Origin: Bacillus shivajii
GTDB lineage: Bacteria > Bacillota > Bacilli > Bacillales > Salisediminibacteriaceae
Assembly (NCBI RefSeq): GCF_020519665.1
Contig: NZ_CP084703.1
Coordinates: 1,612,001-1,676,000, forward strand
Direction of reading: 5' to 3'
Length of the DNA: 64,000 nucleotides
Below are positions 1-8,641 of this stretch, piece by piece. The notes beneath the pieces were generated by a model. The model saw nothing but the letters and a program-made list of their open reading frames with translations. It did not search any database and was not told the origin of the DNA. Position numbers and translations under genes: made by a program. The number at the start of each line of letters is the position of its first letter. Positions within the stretch are counted from its first letter, which is position 1.

Positions 1-1607
1 CAGCTGAAGGGGTAAAAGATCTCACGATTTCTCTTGTGGAATATGGTAGTGTTACAGGCTCCGAAGAAGAAATTGGTATTATGGAGTTTGTAGATTATGA
101 ACTACGTTCTCTTCCTTACTTTAAAGAGCATGAAGGATTTCTCCAAACCCATTATACAGATGATGGGCGAAAATTTGTGACGGCTTTTGTAAAAAGTAAG
201 ACAAACACAGAGAAAACTGTGATATTAATGGGGCATTTGGATGTAGTGGATGTAGAAGATTATGGTGAATGGAAGCACTTGGCATTTAGGCCGAGGGAAT
301 TGACGAAGCAAATGTTTGAACAAAAAGAGCAGCTTCCACCGATCATTCAAAAAGACCTAGAAAAGGATGAGTGGCTATTTGGGCGAGGAACGATGGATAT
401 GAAGGCTGGTATAGCGATCTGTATGTCCATGGTCGAAGCGGCTTCCAACGGAGAATTTGAGGGGAATATCGTGTTCTTAGCTGTTCCTGATGAGGAAGTG
501 AATTCAACGGGAATGCGTGCTGCTACACCAGTATTATTAGACCTAGCAAAACAACATCAATTAAAATATGAAGTTGTCTGGAATACTGAGCCGGTTTTTT
601 CGACATTTCCAGGTGATGAACAATTATATATATATCAAGGCTCATTAGGGAAAATGTTACCTGGTTTTTATTGTTTTGGAGAAGAGTCACATGTAGCAGA
701 ACCTTTTTCAGGATTAAATGGGAACTTCATGACCTCTTATTTAACAGATGCAATCGAATTAAACCCTACGTTATCTGAAAAGGTCGGGAAAGAAAAGACG
801 CCTCCTCCAACATCTTTATTACAAAAAGATCTGAAACTAGATTATTCTGTGCAAATACCTCATACTGCTGTAATGATTTTTAATTTAATGACGATGAAAA
901 AGACGGCAAAAGAAGTGACAGGTCAATTGTTGAAAATTGCTAGATCGACAGCTGAAAAAATTGCCATTGCTTATAAAGATAGGGAAACTGCCTTCGCTGA
1001 AATCCATGATTATTCCCCAAAGGAGAGGAAAATCAATGTTTTTACGTTTCAAGAGCTTCTTGATTATGCGATTAAAACGGCAGGAGAAGATGAGGTAGAA
1101 AGACGAGTATCTTTTATTCAAGCAAATGAAACAGATGGGGATGAGCGTGAACTGACGATCCAAATGGTCAATGAAATTGCATCGCTTTGTAAAGAGTTAG
1201 CCCCCATGATTGTTTTATTTTATGCACCCCCATATTACCCTGCAGTTTCTTCAGAAGAAAACGAAACAGTGATTGGATTGTGTCGTTATTTAACAAAAGA
1301 AGCGAAAGAACGTCTAAATATTAACTTAGAAACGGTTCATTATTTTCCTGGCTTATCAGATTTGAGTTATACTTCGTTAGGAGAATCAGCAGTTCACCTT
1401 CATTCTTTAACGAAAAATATGCCGTTATGGAATGTAAGTTACAACCTTCCGTTGAAAGAAATGGAGGAGCTTGATATGGCAGTCGTCAATTTTGGTCCAC
1501 TTGGTAAAGACCCACACAGTTGGACAGAACGGTTAAATGTAACCTATTCGTTTGAAAAGTTGCCTCCACTTATTAAAAAAGGAATACACTTCATTTTTTC
1601 AAAGTAG
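1..1607 (+). CDS. RocB-like M20-family metallohydrolase (5' partial)
   Basis: The reading frame is open from the left edge, so the true start lies outside the window; about 534 codons are visible. M20 peptidase signatures are seen: a GHLDVVD metal-binding stretch near visible residue 76, GRGTMDMKAG near 130, and a PDEEVNSTG catalytic/metal Glu pair near 165. Length and order fit the RocB group (about 550-570 residues), linked in B. subtilis to arginine use, although its reaction is not firmly established. A bidirectional hairpin follows the stop and separates it from the convergent GNAT gene. The M20 fold is certain; the RocB assignment is from overall resemblance. Confidence 0.8.
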   Translation, partial: AEGVKDLTISLVEYGSVTGSEEEIGIMEFVDYELRSLPYFKEHEGFLQTHYTDDGRKFVTAFVKSKTNTEKTVILMGHLDVVDVEDYGEWKHLAFRPRELTKQMFEQKEQLPPIIQKDLEKDEWLFGRGTMDMKAGIAICMSMVEAASNGEFEGNIVFLAVPDEEVNSTGMRAATPVLLDLAKQHQLKYEVVWNTEPVFSTFPGDEQLYIYQGSLGKMLPGFYCFGEESHVAEPFSGLNGNFMTSYLTDAIELNPTLSEKVGKEKTPPPTSLLQKDLKLDYSVQIPHTAVMIFNLMTMKKTAKEVTGQLLKIARSTAEKIAIAYKDRETAFAEIHDYSPKERKINVFTFQELLDYAIKTAGEDEVERRVSFIQANETDGDERELTIQMVNEIASLCKELAPMIVLFYAPPYYPAVSSEENETVIGLCRYLTKEAKERLNINLETVHYFPGLSDLSYTSLGESAVHLHSLTKNMPLWNVSYNLPLKEMEELDMAVVNFGPLGKDPHSWTERLNVTYSFEKLPPLIKKGIHFIFSK

Positions 1608-1629
1608 GAAAAGTGAAATGAAACGGACA

Positions 1630-1660
1630 AACAGACCCGTGGTTTTTTACGGGTCTGTTA
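1630..1660. terminator. Bidirectional rho-independent terminator
   Basis: An 11-bp stem (AACAGACCCGT / ACGGGTCTGTT) is followed by T-rich sequence on the + strand. It lies between two convergent genes and can serve both. Confidence 0.85.
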
Positions 1661-1665
1661 TTGTT

Positions 1666-2211
1666 TTACTCATAAAAGTAAGCCATAAATATTTCATCAT
1701 CGTATTTACCGTCGATGTAAATTTGTTCTCTTTGAACACCTTCAGTAACAAATCCGTATCTTTCATAGAGTTGCTTGGCTACTTTATTTTCTGCAAAAAC
1801 AGTGAGGCAAATTTTATGTAATTGATGAATTCGCCCCCATTCTAACGTATATTCCATGATTTTTTTACCTAACCCTTTCCCTTGGGCGTCTTTACTTAAC
1901 CATGTTCGAAATAAAGCAGTATGCCTCTTCATTTTTAAGTCTCCCCGAATGAGTCTGGCAATGCCGACAACGTGACCACCAATATCAACTGCCACATACA
2001 TATTATCTTTTTCAATCATTTCTTGAATGAATGATTGTTCTTCTTCAATCGTTCGTACTTTTTCTTTTTGAATGTAACGTCCTTGTTGAATAATGTCTTG
2101 TACATTCGTAATGATGTCAAATGCATCATCCTTTACTGCGGGGCGTAATGTAACTTCCGTACCGTCTTTTGCTGTAAAATTCATTACTAGTCTTTCTTTT
2201 GTTTTATTCAT
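1666..2211 (-). CDS. GNAT family N-acetyltransferase
   Basis: A 181-residue protein with the GNAT acetyl-CoA-binding loop QGKGLG at residues 110-115 and the usual C-terminal ENKVAKQLYERYGF helix-strand region. Such enzymes move an acetyl group from acetyl-CoA to an amine; the substrate cannot be read from sequence. The start at 2211 is chosen because AAGGAGAA lies just upstream. It overlaps the stop of the upstream polysaccharide deacetylase gene by 8 bp, so the two are probably translationally coupled. A longer in-frame start at 2268 lacks a ribosome binding site. Confidence 0.85.
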   Translation of the reverse strand: MNKTKERLVMNFTAKDGTEVTLRPAVKDDAFDIITNVQDIIQQGRYIQKEKVRTIEEEQSFIQEMIEKDNMYVAVDIGGHVVGIARLIRGDLKMKRHTALFRTWLSKDAQGKGLGKKIMEYTLEWGRIHQLHKICLTVFAENKVAKQLYERYGFVTEGVQREQIYIDGKYDDEIFMAYFYE

Positions 2212-3142
2212 CACTTTCTCCTTCTCCTTGCCAAAATTTATCTGGTTCTTGCTCAATTTTTGTTTCAATTAAGTGAGAAGCAGGAACAATCTGCACGTTA
2301 TTTTTCACAAAGTAAGGTAGAGAATCATTAATTCCGTTAAACGTATCTATTCCTTTTACGCCGACGTGTCCAATAGCGATTACTTCTCCGTGGTCTTTTG
2401 CTAACTCACATACTTTTACCATTTGTCTATAAACATGATTTCTACTCGACATACTGTCATCTATAAAGCGATCACGAATTTCAAACGGAATGTTCATTTC
2501 TTGTGCTAGTTGTGGAATAACAGACTTGGGATTGGTACCGCTGTCAATGACATATAATTCATGTTCTTTAGCTACTTCCATGATTGCACGCATGATTCGT
2601 TCATCACCGACGATTTTAGATCCCATATGGTTATTTAGTCCCTTTGCGTGTGGGACATCTTCAATGGCATTACGGACTCTCTTTTTCACCTCTTCTGTAG
2701 ATAAATCTGAGGTGATCGGTGATGGACCTAACCACGATCGTTTCCCTCTTTTTGGCTCTAATGGCATATGAATAATTACTTCAAAGCCAAGTTCGTTCGC
2801 TTTTTTCGCTTGTTCGGTCGAATGCTCTAAAAATGGCATAATCGCGAAGGTGATCGGAATATCTGAGTCAAAAAAGTCCTTAACTCCGCCAGTCTCTCCT
2901 CCGAAGTCATCGATAATAATCGCAGCTTTAGGAGAGTCTAAGCTAGGTTCTTGGGCATAACTTATACTTGTCGTACTAAAGACAGAGATGGAAGTGAGCG
3001 AAAAAATTATAACCAACAATTTTATCAATTGTAAAGAGGAAAGTTTGTCAGGAGAAAAATTTGTAGGATTCGGAATATTTTTGCCTAATAGACAAGTCAA
3101 GATACTTTTTGTTTCTTTTAGGAGTTTTACTAATGGATTCAT
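2204..3142 (-). CDS. Divergent polysaccharide deacetylase (YibQ/DUF610 family), secreted
   Basis: A 312-residue protein. A hydrophobic stretch at about residues 40-60 ending in SISYAQE looks like a signal peptide or membrane anchor after an unusually long N-terminus. The mature part begins KAAIIIDDFG and carries the Asp-Asp pair, the IHMPLEP segment, the GLNNHMGS segment and the late AIGHVGV segment typical of the divergent polysaccharide deacetylase (NodB-like) family. It probably acts outside the membrane on a cell-wall or other glycan; the substrate is unknown. GAGGTG lies 8 nt before the ATG at 3142. It is the first gene of a two-gene unit with the GNAT gene. Confidence 0.85.
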   Translation of the reverse strand: MNPLVKLLKETKSILTCLLGKNIPNPTNFSPDKLSSLQLIKLLVIIFSLTSISVFSTTSISYAQEPSLDSPKAAIIIDDFGGETGGVKDFFDSDIPITFAIMPFLEHSTEQAKKANELGFEVIIHMPLEPKRGKRSWLGPSPITSDLSTEEVKKRVRNAIEDVPHAKGLNNHMGSKIVGDERIMRAIMEVAKEHELYVIDSGTNPKSVIPQLAQEMNIPFEIRDRFIDDSMSSRNHVYRQMVKVCELAKDHGEVIAIGHVGVKGIDTFNGINDSLPYFVKNNVQIVPASHLIETKIEQEPDKFWQGEGESDE

Positions 3143-3288
3143 CTTTATTCACCTCATGAACATCATTTTGTCTTTAGTATGCCAACTGTATGGATGTTCA
3201 TGAAGAAGTGGGGGAGATAAAATGGATTTTTTTGTTTTATAAAGGAAAAAGGGGGAGGAGAAGGTGCTCAAAATGCTTAAAGGAGGCG

Positions 3289-3582
3289 TTATTTACGTAT
3301 TTTAAATGCAGCATTTAACTGTCCACGCAGCATTTTTTCTCTAAGACCTGCCTTTCTTTTCATTTCTCTGCGGATTTCAAATGTTTGCATCCCATCTTCC
3401 ATTTTATTTGCAATATCAACGAGGCGTTCTACATCATTAAAAGAATATTTCCTCGTACCTCCATTACTGCGTTCAGGAAAGATCAGTTTACGTTCTTCAT
3501 AATAACGAATTTGGCGTTCTGAAAGTCCAGTAAGCTCACTGACCACCCCGATTGTAATTACTTTACGTTCTTTATAGGACAA
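3289..3582 (-). CDS. tnrA: TnrA-type nitrogen regulator (MerR family)
   Basis: A 97-residue MerR-family protein with the helix-turn-helix [20 protein letters not shown] followed by [18 protein letters not shown], very close to TnrA/GlnR. The C-terminus [13 protein letters not shown] matches the TnrA tail that in B. subtilis is bound by feedback-inhibited glutamine synthetase; GlnR has a different tail. TnrA turns nitrogen-scavenging genes on or off when nitrogen is poor. The start is a TTG with GGAGG some 12 nt upstream. The protein is somewhat shorter than B. subtilis TnrA (110 residues), mainly between the DNA-binding part and the tail. A consensus TnrA box lies upstream. Confidence 0.9.
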   Translation of the reverse strand: MSYKERKVITIGVVSELTGLSERQIRYYEERKLIFPERSNGGTRKYSFNDVERLVDIANKMEDGMQTFEIRREMKRKAGLREKMLRGQLNAAFKIRK

Positions 3583-3619
3583 TGCCGATCCCTTCCTCCA
3601 TCACGTTTCTAGTTCATCT

Positions 3620-3679
3620 TTTTCATACTATATCATAAAAAATGATAACTGAATGTAAAAGATGTAAGAAAACCTTACA
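3620..3679 (-). promoter_or_regulatory. tnrA promoter with TnrA box
   Basis: On the minus strand the sequence TGTAA-N7-TTACA (3663-3679) fits the TnrA/GlnR consensus TGTNA-N7-TNACA exactly. A TATAGT -10 hexamer lies at 3632-3627, giving a likely start near 3620, so the box centre is about 51 bp upstream, the usual position for activation by TnrA. The -35 is poor, as expected for an activated promoter. Confidence 0.7.
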
Positions 3680-3880
3680 AGGGGATTTATATTTGAGGTG
3701 GTGTTGTAGAAAAGTGCCATTTTTGTAGGTGGTACAAAGTCAAGGTAGGAGTGTTGGGAAGAATTTAGCTGTACTGGTGCTGATGCAAGCGGTCCTTAGA
3801 GGAAAAGTACCATGAAGTGTTCATATTCATGAGGAAGGAAAGATGGAGTGTCATGAAGCGTTCATGGGGCCCGTGTTGAA
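3680..3880. other. Gene-free spacer between tnrA and the sodium channel gene
   Basis: No coding frame with a ribosome binding site was seen. Two imperfect copies of a phrase like catgaagNgttcat occur near 3811 and 3853. Nothing further is supported. Confidence 0.5.
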
Positions 3881-3887
3881 AAAGAAA

Positions 3888-3913
3888 GGTCACCAATCGA
3901 GATATTGGCGACC
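3888..3913 (-). terminator. Terminator of the sodium channel gene
   Basis: Hairpin GGTCACCAAT / ATTGGCGACC with a T-rich tail when read on the minus strand, just after the stop codon. Confidence 0.75.
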
Positions 3914-3922
3914 AAAGTTTCT

Positions 3923-4777
3923 TTAACCTGGATGATTGTTATTCTCATCAATTTGCTGCTTCATTAGTTCCTTTAATTCTCTAACCTCTTCTCGTAATGC
4001 CATTACTTCCTCGTGAGTATCTTTAACATCTTCTTGCGTTTCTTTTACGTCTTCTTCGTCAGCTGTTTCCGATTTTTCGACATTGTTGACGATGACACCA
4101 ATAAAGAGGTTGAAGATGACAAATGTTCCAACGAGTACGAACGATACAAAGTAAACCCAAGACCAAGGTAACTCATGAAAGATTGGTCGCATTACTTCAC
4201 TTGCCCAAGACTCCAATGTGACCACTTGGAATAAAGTGAGTAGTGATAATTCCAATGTACCAAAGTACTCTGGCGCCACTGTTTGAAATAACATCGTCCC
4301 AGTTACTGCAAAGATGTAAAAGATGATGCTCATGAGCAATAAAATATTTCCTAAAGATGGAATCGTCATAACGAGTGCATCAACAAGTTTTCGTAACGAT
4401 GGAATAACCGAAATCGCACGGAAAACACGGAGCACACGTAATATACGTAGCACTGTGACAAAATGAGCACCTGCAAAAACATGTCCAGCTGTAACGATTA
4501 AAAAGTCAAACCAGTTCCAGCCACTTTTAAAGAAACCTTTAAATGAAGGTGCTGCAAGTAATCGTAATGCAATTTCAATTGTAAAGATCCATAAAAGGAT
4601 AAAGTCTAATGTGAAAAAGAGTGATTTATAATCTGCATAAATTGTAGGGTATGTTTCTATTCCAACAATGATTGCGTTAAATAAGATCAGTAAGATAATG
4701 GCGGTATGAAAGTATTTATGTTCTACAAGGTTTTGTAAATGCTGTTTCCACTTTGGTGTTGTTTGTTCAGTTGTCAT
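3923..4777 (-). CDS. Voltage-gated sodium channel, NaChBac/NavBP type
   Basis: A 284-residue membrane protein with one six-helix ion channel unit. Helix S4 has arginines every third residue (R111, R114, R117, R120). The pore carries TLESWAS at 187-193, the selectivity filter of NaChBac, which marks a sodium rather than potassium or calcium channel. S6 is near 210-232, followed by an acidic, heptad-rich coiled coil (about 240-275) like the tetramerising tail of this family. In alkaliphilic Bacillus the homologue NavBP supports motility, chemotaxis and pH homeostasis by letting sodium back in. The ATG at 4777 has GGAGGC 8 nt upstream; a start at 4813 is less likely. Confidence 0.93.
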   Translation of the reverse strand: MTTEQTTPKWKQHLQNLVEHKYFHTAIILLILFNAIIVGIETYPTIYADYKSLFFTLDFILLWIFTIEIALRLLAAPSFKGFFKSGWNWFDFLIVTAGHVFAGAHFVTVLRILRVLRVFRAISVIPSLRKLVDALVMTIPSLGNILLLMSIIFYIFAVTGTMLFQTVAPEYFGTLELSLLTLFQVVTLESWASEVMRPIFHELPWSWVYFVSFVLVGTFVIFNLFIGVIVNNVEKSETADEEDVKETQEDVKDTHEEVMALREEVRELKELMKQQIDENNNHPG

Positions 4778-4905
4778 TTTGTTTAGCCTCCAAAAAAATA
4801 CGATGGATTGCATGTTAGCCGTCTACTATTCTACTAAAAAGGGAAGGAAGAATAAATAGATAATGAAAGCAAATCTATAAAAATAAGTGTATGGACAATA
4901 AAAAC

Positions 4906-4930
4906 AGAGCAGTTCACTAATAACTGCTCT
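4906..4930 (-). terminator. Terminator of the FAD oxidoreductase gene
   Basis: Stem AGAGCAGTT / AACTGCTCT with a T-rich run on the minus strand, between the two minus-strand genes. Confidence 0.8.
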
Positions 4931-4943
4931 GCATGATTAAAGG

Positions 4944-6257
4944 TTAGGCTCCTTTTTGTTCAGTTTGCTTTTTGATGATTTCTTGAGAAACGCGGTATGC
5001 ACTTGAAAATGAAAGCTCTGATAATTGTCCTTCTCCTTCACACCAATCTCCGGCAAAGTATAAGTTTGAGAGACTTGAGAAGTGAGTAGGTAATCCGCGT
5101 TGTGTCATCGTCCATTTGATCGCTTGAACGACGGCTTTGTTGGAGACACGCGGAACAACTAATTGCTTTCGCCATCCTTCAAAATGTTTATCGTAGAAAT
5201 CTTCGATTCGGCTCTTTATCCGTTCGTAAGCGGCTGGGTCATCGACTTCGTGTTCTTTTAAGTAAGCAATCGCTTGGAGTAGTTGCCCTCCAGGGGGTGC
5301 CGCTTCCATATCATAGTAAGAAATATCGGTAATAAAGATTTGTCGGTCACGGTCAAAAATATATGTGTAGGGAGAGTCGATCCGCTTTTTTAAACCAATA
5401 TCGTAAAACATGACGTATGTTGGTTCGTACTCAGAATAGCGCTTTAAGTCGTGCTCAACGGGTGTATGCTCAAAAACAGTACGTAGTTGATCCGGCGGGA
5501 TTGCAAAGACAAAATGATCTGCTTTAAAGCTTTCCTTTTTGGAGAAAGCTTCTTTCACCACATCGTTTTCCGTCTTAACATTTGTAATTTTCGTTTTTGT
5601 AAACACTTTCCCATTATTATCTTCGATGATATCGATAAACTGTTTAATTAACTCTTCCCAGCCACCTTGAATATAGCTAACTGGAATGTTTGTTTTAAAT
5701 AAACGGCGATAGTAAGAAAAGAACACGTCAGAAGGGATTTTTTCAGGTTCCCCGGTGAAGAAATTTGATGCAGCTAAATTTAGCATCATTTCTTTTACAG
5801 AAGGACTAATTTTCCTTTCATCAATCCAATCTTGTATCGATACTTTAGGGTCGCCTTTTTCAAAACCGAGCATCGTAAAAAGGATATGATAGGCAAAACG
5901 GAATTTGTCCATGCCCTTTAAAAGTTTGGTTTGAATGAGACCGCCGATGTTTGTTGGGACAACTGACACTTCTTCACCTAAGTCGTATTTAGCTTTCAAT
6001 TGTGTAAAATCTGCCCAATATAAGTTGAGTTTAAGTTCTTTCTCAAGAGTGGTTAAGTAGGATTGGTCCCGCCCGTAAATTGCATGAGCTCCATAATTAA
6101 ATTGGAAACCTTTTAAATTCATGACCGTTGCACGGCCTCCAAGTTTTCCACTTTCAATTAAGGCTACTTTTTTACCAGAGTTGGCTAAATAAGCAGCGGA
6201 TGATAATCCTGCTAAGCCACCGCCGACGATCACAACGTCGTATTGGCTTGTTTTCAT
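4944..6257 (-). CDS. FAD-dependent amine oxidase/phytoene desaturase-like oxidoreductase
   Basis: A 437-residue flavoprotein. It begins with a Rossmann dinucleotide-binding motif (VVIVGGGLAGLSSAAYLA) followed by the IESGKLGGRA motif of the amine oxidase/phytoene desaturase superfamily, and ends with LYFAGDWCEGEG, the FAD-binding C-terminal signature. The substrate is not evident. AGGAGGT lies 6 nt before the ATG at 6257; an upstream in-frame start at 6305 has no such site. The gene is monocistronic, with its own terminator, and is divergent from a short-chain dehydrogenase 500 bp away. It is not close enough to the desaturase at 25.8-27.3 kb to be called the same enzyme. Confidence 0.8.
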   Translation of the reverse strand: MKTSQYDVVIVGGGLAGLSSAAYLANSGKKVALIESGKLGGRATVMNLKGFQFNYGAHAIYGRDQSYLTTLEKELKLNLYWADFTQLKAKYDLGEEVSVVPTNIGGLIQTKLLKGMDKFRFAYHILFTMLGFEKGDPKVSIQDWIDERKISPSVKEMMLNLAASNFFTGEPEKIPSDVFFSYYRRLFKTNIPVSYIQGGWEELIKQFIDIIEDNNGKVFTKTKITNVKTENDVVKEAFSKKESFKADHFVFAIPPDQLRTVFEHTPVEHDLKRYSEYEPTYVMFYDIGLKKRIDSPYTYIFDRDRQIFITDISYYDMEAAPPGGQLLQAIAYLKEHEVDDPAAYERIKSRIEDFYDKHFEGWRKQLVVPRVSNKAVVQAIKWTMTQRGLPTHFSSLSNLYFAGDWCEGEGQLSELSFSSAYRVSQEIIKKQTEQKGA

Positions 6258-6762
6258 GAAGATACCTCCTAATATAGGAAAAAAACGATGGTTCATTCGT
6301 AACACGTATAAATGAGTTCAAAATAAATTAAATGTAAGATAACACTATTTGCATATTGTATAGTATAACTTAGAGGTACTCATTTGAAAAGGTACAGTTT
6401 ATTATATTCAGAATTTTCTAACTCTAGCACTTTCAACATTAAAAACATTTTGTTCGTTTCATTAATGTCTTATCATTATACATGTGTTACGACAATATAC
6501 GCGATGAATGATTGTTAAACATCATGAATAGGAAGAAGGTCTATGGTACGAAGCAAATGGACCTTACGTTTATACTGCGCAATTAAAAACTACATATTTT
6601 GTATGATGTTTATATGAACGTGAAGCCGTGATAACAGGTATTGATATTTCATAATGAAAAAATAATTAGTAGGTTTGTTATATTTTTCGTTCAATAAAAG
6701 ACAAGTTATTAAAGAACCGTTTATAATGAATGCATTGATAATTATGAGAGGATACGATACGG
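6258..6762. other. 505-bp divergent intergenic region
   Basis: AT-rich, with no convincing gene. A 24-codon open stretch near 6530-6604 (reading EEGLWYEANGPYVYTAQLK) looks protein-like but has no start codon or ribosome binding site and may be a remnant. Confidence 0.4.
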
Positions 6763-7554
6763 ATGATTGATTGGAGTAAACAGCGAGTAGTCATTACTGG
6801 AGCGTCAAGTGGAATTGGGGAAGAGGTGGCTAGGGAAGTAGCAAGGCGAGGTGGAGTGCCGATTTTGATGGCTCGCTCCTATGGAAAACTTTTAAATATC
6901 GCTTCTGAAATTAAGGAAGAAACAGGTGTCGCTCCTTATGTTTTCGAAGTCGACATTTCAAATAAAGAAGATATTCATGACGTCTTTTTAAATATTAAAC
7001 AGACGATCGGTCATGTTACTGTATTAGTTAATAATGCAGGGTTTGGCTTGTTCGATTCCGTTCAAGAAGCGTCAATCGAGGATATTGAAGCGATGTTTCA
7101 AGTGAATGTTTTTGGGGCGATTTCAAGTACCAAGTCCGTTTTACCTTCGATGATCGAGAAAAACGAAGGGCATATTATTTTTATTGCGTCACAAGCAGGG
7201 AAGTTAGCGACGCCAAAGTCGAGTGGCTATTCCGCATCAAAGCATGCCATTTTAGGGTTTGCGAACAGTTTACGCATGGAAGTTGCTGATGAAAATGTGA
7301 ACGTTAGCGTTGTCAATCCTGGTCCAGTACGAACGAAGTTTTTTGATATGGCTGATAAAAGTGGCGAATATCAAAAGAACGTTGAACGCTACATGCTTGA
7401 CTCAGAAAAAGTAGCTATTAAAACCGTTGACTTAATTGAAAAACCGAAACGAGAGCTAAACTTACCGCGATGGATGAGTGCAGCATCAAAGCTTTATCAA
7501 GTGTATCCAACCTTAGTAGAAGCGGTTGCAGGAAAACAATTTCGAAAAAAATAA
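6763..7554 (+). CDS. SDR family NAD(P)-dependent oxidoreductase
   Basis: A 263-residue classical short-chain dehydrogenase. The cofactor motif TGASSGIG is at residues 12-19, NNAG near 90, the catalytic Ser before YSASK at 156-160, and PGPVRT after it. It probably reduces or oxidises a carbonyl/alcohol with NAD(P)H; the substrate is unknown. AGAGGA precedes the ATG. The gene stands alone, with a hairpin terminator downstream. It resembles the DltE/YqjQ-like group of Bacillus SDRs in length and in its extended C-terminus, but that is a loose match. Confidence 0.87.
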   Translation: MIDWSKQRVVITGASSGIGEEVAREVARRGGVPILMARSYGKLLNIASEIKEETGVAPYVFEVDISNKEDIHDVFLNIKQTIGHVTVLVNNAGFGLFDSVQEASIEDIEAMFQVNVFGAISSTKSVLPSMIEKNEGHIIFIASQAGKLATPKSSGYSASKHAILGFANSLRMEVADENVNVSVVNPGPVRTKFFDMADKSGEYQKNVERYMLDSEKVAIKTVDLIEKPKRELNLPRWMSAASKLYQVYPTLVEAVAGKQFRKK

Positions 7555-7566
7555 ACATGAAGTATT

Positions 7567-7597
7567 GCATCATTCATTAAAAGGGTGATGCTTTTCT
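7567..7597 (+). terminator. Terminator of the SDR gene
   Basis: Stem GCATCA / TGATGC (7567-7572, 7586-7591) followed by CTTTTCTT. Confidence 0.65.
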
Positions 7598-7600
7598 TAT

Positions 7601-7639
7601 CCAAAATTAACCAGGTGCCTGGCACCTGGTTAATCTTGG
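7601..7639. repeat. 39-bp near-perfect palindrome (GGTGCCTGGCACC type)
   Basis: Two 19-bp arms around a single central T at 7620 differ at one position. The core GGTGCCTGGCACC is a motif I recognise as frequent between genes in Bacillus. There is no T-run after it, so it is not a standard terminator. Confidence 0.7.
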
Positions 7640-7719
7640 ATGATCGTTAGAAAAATATGGAATGTTCTCTACTGTTCGCTTACAATAAATAATGGTTAAT
7701 AAATTTTAGGAGGGAGATT

Positions 7720-8628
7720 ATGATTGAGCTCTTGAATGTAAATAAGCGGTATGGGGATCGAAGAGCATTAGAGAATATCGATTTACATATTGATGAAGGA
7801 ATTTGTTTCGGTCTGATCGGTCCGAATGGGGCGGGGAAGTCGACACTTATGAAAATCCTTTCTAGTATTCTAGAAGACTTTGAAGGAGATGTGTCTCTTT
7901 TCAACCAGCCGCTAAGAAAGGATAAGACTGCGATACAAAGGCGAATTGGATATGTCCCTCAAGATATTTGTCTTGAGGAGAAGTTGACAGCGATTGATAA
8001 CCTTTCGTTTTTTGGACGTATTTATGGATTGAAAGGCAAGCAACTAAAAAAACGGATGGATGAAGTTTTAAAGAAAGTCGGTCTATTTGATCGAAGGAAG
8101 GATCCGGTGACGAATTTTTCTGGAGGGATGAAAAGACGTATGAATATTTCATGTGCTTTACTCCATGACCCGGATTTAATCATTTTAGACGAACCGACAG
8201 TTGGTGTTGACCCCCAATCAAGAAATCATATTTTTGACATTATTAATGATTTGAAGTCAGAAGGGAAGACGGTGCTCTATTCAAGCCATTACATGGAAGA
8301 AGTAGAAAACTTGTGTGACAAAATTGCGCTCATTGACCAAGGGCAGATTGTAGAAAGTGGAACAGTAAGAGAAATCCTTGTGAAGTATGCAACGCCTTCT
8401 ATATTTGTTCAAGGAACAGGTGTAAAAAAAGAAGATTTAAAACAGTTCGGCGAAGTTTCCGATGTGAAAGAAGGATATAAAATTGATACGAATGAACCCT
8501 TACAGGTGATCGATGATATCGCAGACCTGCTTTTAAAAAAAGAAGCGCAAGTCGAGCGTCTTGAGATTACGAAACAAAGTTTAGAAGATATCTTCCTGTC
8601 ACTGACAGGATCATCTTTAAGGGATTGA
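7720..8628 (+). CDS. ABC transporter ATP-binding protein (ABC-2 exporter)
   Basis: A 302-residue ATPase subunit with Walker A GPNGAGKST (34-42), the ABC signature FSGGMKRR near 133-140, Walker B LIILDEPT near 155-162, and a switch His in SSHYMEEVE. A C-terminal extension of about 80 residues (after residue 220) is typical of ABC-2/drug-type exporter ATPases. AGGAGGGAG lies 6 nt before the ATG. The membrane partner gene starts 13 bp after the stop, so the pair is one exporter. The substrate (drug, lipid, sodium, peptide) cannot be read from sequence. Confidence 0.92.
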   Translation: MIELLNVNKRYGDRRALENIDLHIDEGICFGLIGPNGAGKSTLMKILSSILEDFEGDVSLFNQPLRKDKTAIQRRIGYVPQDICLEEKLTAIDNLSFFGRIYGLKGKQLKKRMDEVLKKVGLFDRRKDPVTNFSGGMKRRMNISCALLHDPDLIILDEPTVGVDPQSRNHIFDIINDLKSEGKTVLYSSHYMEEVENLCDKIALIDQGQIVESGTVREILVKYATPSIFVQGTGVKKEDLKQFGEVSDVKEGYKIDTNEPLQVIDDIADLLLKKEAQVERLEITKQSLEDIFLSLTGSSLRD

Positions 8629-8641
8629 GAGGTACAGTGCG

